From an uncultured Porphyromonadaceae bacterium (GTDB taxonomy: Bacteria; Bacteroidota; Bacteroidia; Bacteroidales; Muribaculaceae), in assembly GCA_905212215.1 (NCBI GenBank), contig CAJMDR010000061.1, positions 1-8,793 of the forward strand: 8,793 nucleotides of DNA, in the 5' to 3' direction. Numbering within the stretch: position 1 is the stretch's first letter; each line of letters opens with the position of its first letter. Of the stretch, positions 6,768 through 8,793 are shown one piece after another. Position numbers and translations under genes: made by a program. The notes under the pieces are model-generated. The model saw nothing but the letters and a program-made list of their open reading frames with translations, made no database searches and was not told where the DNA came from.

Positions 6768-6798
6768 TTTGCCATGTGAGGAATTTTAATTATATTTG
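6768..6798 (+). promoter_or_regulatory. Bacteroidota-type housekeeping promoter
   Basis: TTTG (6768-6771), a 19-base spacer and TATATTTG (6791-6798) fit the known -33 TTTG / -7 TAnnTTTG promoter pattern of Bacteroidota exactly. The expected transcription start is near 6805, giving a leader of roughly 17 bases before the ATG at 6822. The promoter follows directly on the terminator of the previous operon. The start of its spacer is shared with the promoter at 8437. Confidence 0.87.
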
Positions 6799-6821
6799 CA
6801 GTCTAATAATACAACAGCCCT

Positions 6822-7169
6822 ATGGAGCCACAGGAAAAAGCAATGGGTGTTTACGAACAGATAGTAAATGCCGAGAGTTCATCGCCGGCCGATTTACCGG
6901 AACTGGTAAAAGGCCTGATAGCGTGCGATGAATCAGGGCAGTATCTGTGCAGTAGTGCCCGCTATCTCAATGCCTTGAATGCCGAAGGCTATGCACCGCT
7001 AATCAATCAGTTAGTGGCATCGGCCATAGACCGCGACCGCGAACATAAATACATATCGCAACTGCTCCCGTCACTCTGGGGCGACGATTTCATGGAAAAG
7101 GCGGATTCATTGCGTTTGAACGACAACAATTTCCGTCGCATTTTCAAACGCATCTATCCGGGCAAATAA
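6822..7169 (+). CDS. Small protein of unknown function (115 aa)
   Basis: I do not recognise this protein. It is 115 residues, appears soluble, and has no signal peptide, membrane segment, cysteine pair or obvious catalytic motif. The composition suggests a mostly helical fold: an acidic N-terminal half (V-Y-E-Q-I-V-N-A-E, 9-17; D-L-P-E-L-V-K-G-L, 24-32) and a basic C-terminal end (F-R-R-I-F-K-R-I-Y-P-G-K, 104-115). It is likely a real gene: an excellent promoter lies just upstream, and codon use resembles that of the flanking genes. The start at 6822 fits the predicted transcript start; the next in-frame ATG is at 6843. The gap to the cyclophilin start at 7228 is 58 bases with no clear promoter, so the two are probably co-transcribed. 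Confidence 0.75.
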   Translation: MEPQEKAMGVYEQIVNAESSSPADLPELVKGLIACDESGQYLCSSARYLNALNAEGYAPLINQLVASAIDRDREHKYISQLLPSLWGDDFMEKADSLRLNDNNFRRIFKRIYPGK

Positions 7170-7227
7170 GCATGGCATGACACTTCACCCTCCATGCAGT
7201 AACCAACAGAATATACTTTTTACACTT

Positions 7228-8352
7228 ATGAAACGACATTTATCCATCATTGCTCTGATATTGTCAGCTTTCCTCTTCAATGGCATCTGTGTACCTTCGG
7301 CTCTTGCCCAGTCAAGCAAACAGCATACAACAACCACACAGCCGACGGGAAAGAAAGAAGGAAAGAAAAAAGACGACAAGAAAAAGGACAAACAAAAACC
7401 TCAACGAACTAAAAAAGACAATAGGAGTTCCAATATAAGTAATTTCTTCCTTCATGAAGCAGAACAGGCAGCCAACAGCTCACAACTCAACAATGGGCTG
7501 AATGCTCAACAGCGAAAACCTGATACACTGACTGTCAACCAAGAAAAAGATACAGCCATAATCACACTGAATATCAGCTATTCTCCGGAAGGCGACACCA
7601 TCAACCCACAAAATGGTGTTGTAGAGATTATGCTATATCCCGATGCCAACTTACAGAGAGTAGACGACATTTTCGCATATTTCATCGGCAGGAAAGAGTA
7701 TGATGGCATGCGTTTCCACCGCATCATAAAAGACTTTATGGTGCAGGTAGGTGACCCTAACTCAAAACGTGCCGCCACCCTGAGTGCCGAAGAAAGAGAA
7801 TATCTCGGTGCCGGAAGTCTTGAAACTGGAATCGACACAATTTCCGCCACTCCATTTGTGCCTCGACAGCTTTTCCAGAAAACACCCCGTTTCCACAAAT
7901 ATGGTGCGGTAGCCATTGCCCGCGAAGGAGATGACAGCAAGCCAAAACGTTCAGGCTCTACTTCTCAGTTCTATATCGTCACCGATTCAGCCAGATATGA
8001 CAATACACAGTTGCTGAAGTATTGCGCCAGCAGAAGGCTGAAATATCAAGGTGACTACAGAGATAGATTTTACACCAATGCAACTCCCGATAAATTTTTC
8101 GACATCAAACTCCCTGAAGAGGTAGTCAAGACTTATGGCACCATCGGCGGAGCTCCTTATCTTGACGAGGATTACGTAGTGATAGGCGAAGTAATCAAAG
8201 GAATGGATATAGTCCAGGCCATACAGAATCTGAAGACCAACGAATCCGACTATCCGGAACCGGGATATGCCATAATAACAAGTGCCACCATTGATGGCTA
8301 CACAATAAAGAACACTGATTTAAAACAACAACCCAAACCCAAAAAGCCTTAA
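7228..8352 (+). CDS. Exported cyclophilin-type peptidyl-prolyl cis-trans isomerase
   Basis: This protein should speed proline isomerisation during folding of exported proteins in the periplasm. The reading frame is open from an ATG at 7177, but the ATG at 7228 is preferred. It gives a 374-residue protein starting with a classic signal peptide: M-K-R-H, a hydrophobic core (7-18) and an A-L-A-Q cleavage site near 25-28. There is no proper lipobox before Cys21. Residues 41-65 are a Lys-rich low-complexity linker. The cyclophilin domain spans about 130-358: Y-D-G-M-R-F-H-R-I-I (158-167) with Arg165, F-M-V-Q-V-G-D-P (170-177), S-G-S-T-S-Q-F-Y-I-V (242-251) and V-I-G-E-V-I-K-G-M-D (318-327). Val174 replaces the usual Gly of F-M-x-Q-G-G-D. 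Two inserts, about 180-220 and 255-305, resemble those of other Bacteroidota members. The 5' part is more A-rich than its neighbours. Confidence 0.88.
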   Translation: MKRHLSIIALILSAFLFNGICVPSALAQSSKQHTTTTQPTGKKEGKKKDDKKKDKQKPQRTKKDNRSSNISNFFLHEAEQAANSSQLNNGLNAQQRKPDTLTVNQEKDTAIITLNISYSPEGDTINPQNGVVEIMLYPDANLQRVDDIFAYFIGRKEYDGMRFHRIIKDFMVQVGDPNSKRAATLSAEEREYLGAGSLETGIDTISATPFVPRQLFQKTPRFHKYGAVAIAREGDDSKPKRSGSTSQFYIVTDSARYDNTQLLKYCASRRLKYQGDYRDRFYTNATPDKFFDIKLPEEVVKTYGTIGGAPYLDEDYVVIGEVIKGMDIVQAIQNLKTNESDYPEPGYAIITSATIDGYTIKNTDLKQQPKPKKP

Positions 8353-8356
8353 AAAC

Positions 8357-8371
8357 TGCCGTGTAACGGCA
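8357..8371 (+). terminator. Short hairpin after the cyclophilin gene, possible weak terminator
   Basis: TGCCGT (8357-8362) and ACGGCA (8366-8371) form a perfect 6-bp stem with a GTA loop, starting five bases after the stop codon. No T-run follows (ACCGCAAGAG), so its role as a terminator is doubtful. The position between two transcription units is what makes it worth listing. Confidence 0.3.
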
Positions 8372-8410
8372 ACCGCAAGAGACCTTGAAAGCAGCTACGT
8401 TCCAAACCGT

Positions 8411-8450
8411 CATGGCAAAAACTTTCACCATACGGCGTTGCCATGTGAAA
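8411..8450. repeat. Overlapping inverted repeats at the -33 region, possible operator
   Basis: CATGGCAA (8411-8418) is the exact reverse complement of TTGCCATG (8438-8445), with a 19-base spacer. TTTCAC (8423-8428) is likewise matched by GTGAAA (8445-8450). The right-hand arms cover the -33 element of the promoter at 8437. A regulator binding site is possible, but arms of 6 to 8 bases can arise by chance. Confidence 0.25.
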
Positions 8451-8467
8451 AATTATTGCTAAATTTG
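8437..8467 (+). promoter_or_regulatory. Bacteroidota-type promoter for the last gene
   Basis: GTTG (8437-8440), a 19-base spacer and TAAATTTG (8460-8467) match the Bacteroidota -33/-7 pattern, with one mismatch in the -33 box. Transcription should start near 8474, leaving a leader of about 95 bases before the ATG at 8569. The segment TTGCCATGTGA (8438-8448) is identical to 6769-6779 in the upstream promoter. Confidence 0.82.
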
Positions 8468-8568
8468 GGCGCGAAACAGAAACTGCGACAATGAAGGCGA
8501 TGTAAAGTGACTCCACCTGCAGACGGCTTCACCAACAGACAACTCAAAATACACCGACAGATACCTGT

Positions 8569-8793
8569 ATGAACGAGAACGAAAAAGAGCTCGCCGGACA
8601 CGCTCCGGAGCTTACCGACACCCCCGCCATCCAAGGCGGCTCCCTCTCTGCTACCCCTTCAGCTGCGGAAACGCAGGCCACCACTCAGGAAACAGAAACC
8701 ATAGCGGCCACGACCTGCACCACCGCTCCGAGCGATGAGTGCGCCGAGACAGAATCTCCTGCTCTCGCCCTGTCGGCAGCCGCCGAGATAGCC
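8569..8793 (+). CDS. Protein of unknown function, N-terminal part (runs off the window)
   Basis: An open frame begins at the ATG at 8569 and stays open to the last base, giving 75 codons. The visible part begins M-N-E-N-E-K-E-L-A-G and is rich in Ala, Thr, Glu, Ser and Pro, with few hydrophobic residues and no signal peptide. It looks like a disordered, acidic N-terminal extension preceding a folded domain that is not in view. Acidic low-complexity starts are found on several Bacteroidota cytoplasmic proteins, DUF349 proteins for example, but nothing here proves that identity. The promoter at 8437 and the GC-rich codon use support a real gene. Confidence 0.65.
   Translation, partial: MNENEKELAGHAPELTDTPAIQGGSLSATPSAAETQATTQETETIAATTCTTAPSDECAETESPALALSAAAEIA

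Noticed and set aside
7170..7197. GCATGG/CCATGC inverted repeat between the small protein and the cyclophilin gene.
   Set aside because: The stem is only 6 bp with a 16-base loop and no T-run. It is too weak for a terminator.
7177..7227. Upstream in-frame ATG at 7177 as start of the cyclophilin.
   Set aside because: It would add 17 residues (starting M-T-L-H-P-P-C) before a complete signal peptide, so the ATG at 7228 is far more likely.
7279..7291. Lipoprotein signal at Cys21 of the cyclophilin.
   Set aside because: The residues before the Cys are N-G-I, and a lipobox needs Gly, Ala or Ser directly before it. The A-L-A-Q site shortly after fits signal peptidase I.

Overview
The window looks like a chromosomal segment of a Bacteroidales bacterium, possibly Muribaculaceae. 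Three things support this. Two promoters fit the Bacteroidota pattern (TTTG or GTTG, 19 bases, then TAnnTTTG). The gene order glycogen debranching enzyme, GT4 glycosyltransferase, GH57 protein is one I associate with that phylum. The protein sequences also resemble Bacteroides homologues as I remember them. No database search was possible, so the family assignment is an inference. All genes read on the + strand. I see no mobile element, CRISPR array or tRNA.

Layout. Positions 1 to about 162 are the 3' part of RNase P RNA (rnpB). A gene-free stretch of about 230 bases follows, holding a few inverted repeats. Then comes a YihY/BrkB-type inner-membrane protein (393-1763), closed by a GC-rich hairpin. 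Next is a three-gene alpha-glucan cluster: a GH133-like glycogen debranching enzyme (1876-3912), a GT4 glycogen-synthase-like glycosyltransferase (3909-5177, overlapping by 4 bases and preceded by an unusually strong Shine-Dalgarno sequence) and a GH57 protein (5204-6691). It ends in a textbook intrinsic terminator (6715-6745). A clear promoter then drives a 115-residue protein of unknown function (6822-7169), probably with a secreted cyclophilin-type peptidyl-prolyl isomerase (7228-8352). A second promoter with a related sequence precedes a gene that runs off the window (8569 onward).

How the genes work together. The three sugar genes should form one operon for building and remodelling an intracellular alpha-glucan such as glycogen. 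The GT4 enzyme has all its expected active-site motifs. The two hydrolase-type partners do not. In the GH57 protein the Asp of the D-x-E-T-F-G motif, the family acid/base, is Ser242. In the debranching enzyme the Asp of the T-W-M-D motif is Ser427. The GH57 protein also ends in a coiled coil and a 57-residue Lys/Ala/Thr-rich tail like a histone H1 tail. The most interesting reading is that one or both hydrolase-like proteins act as glucan-binding or scaffold partners rather than ordinary enzymes. This is an inference. Close relatives of both families in Bacteroides also seem to have altered catalytic positions, so lineage-wide divergence must be considered.
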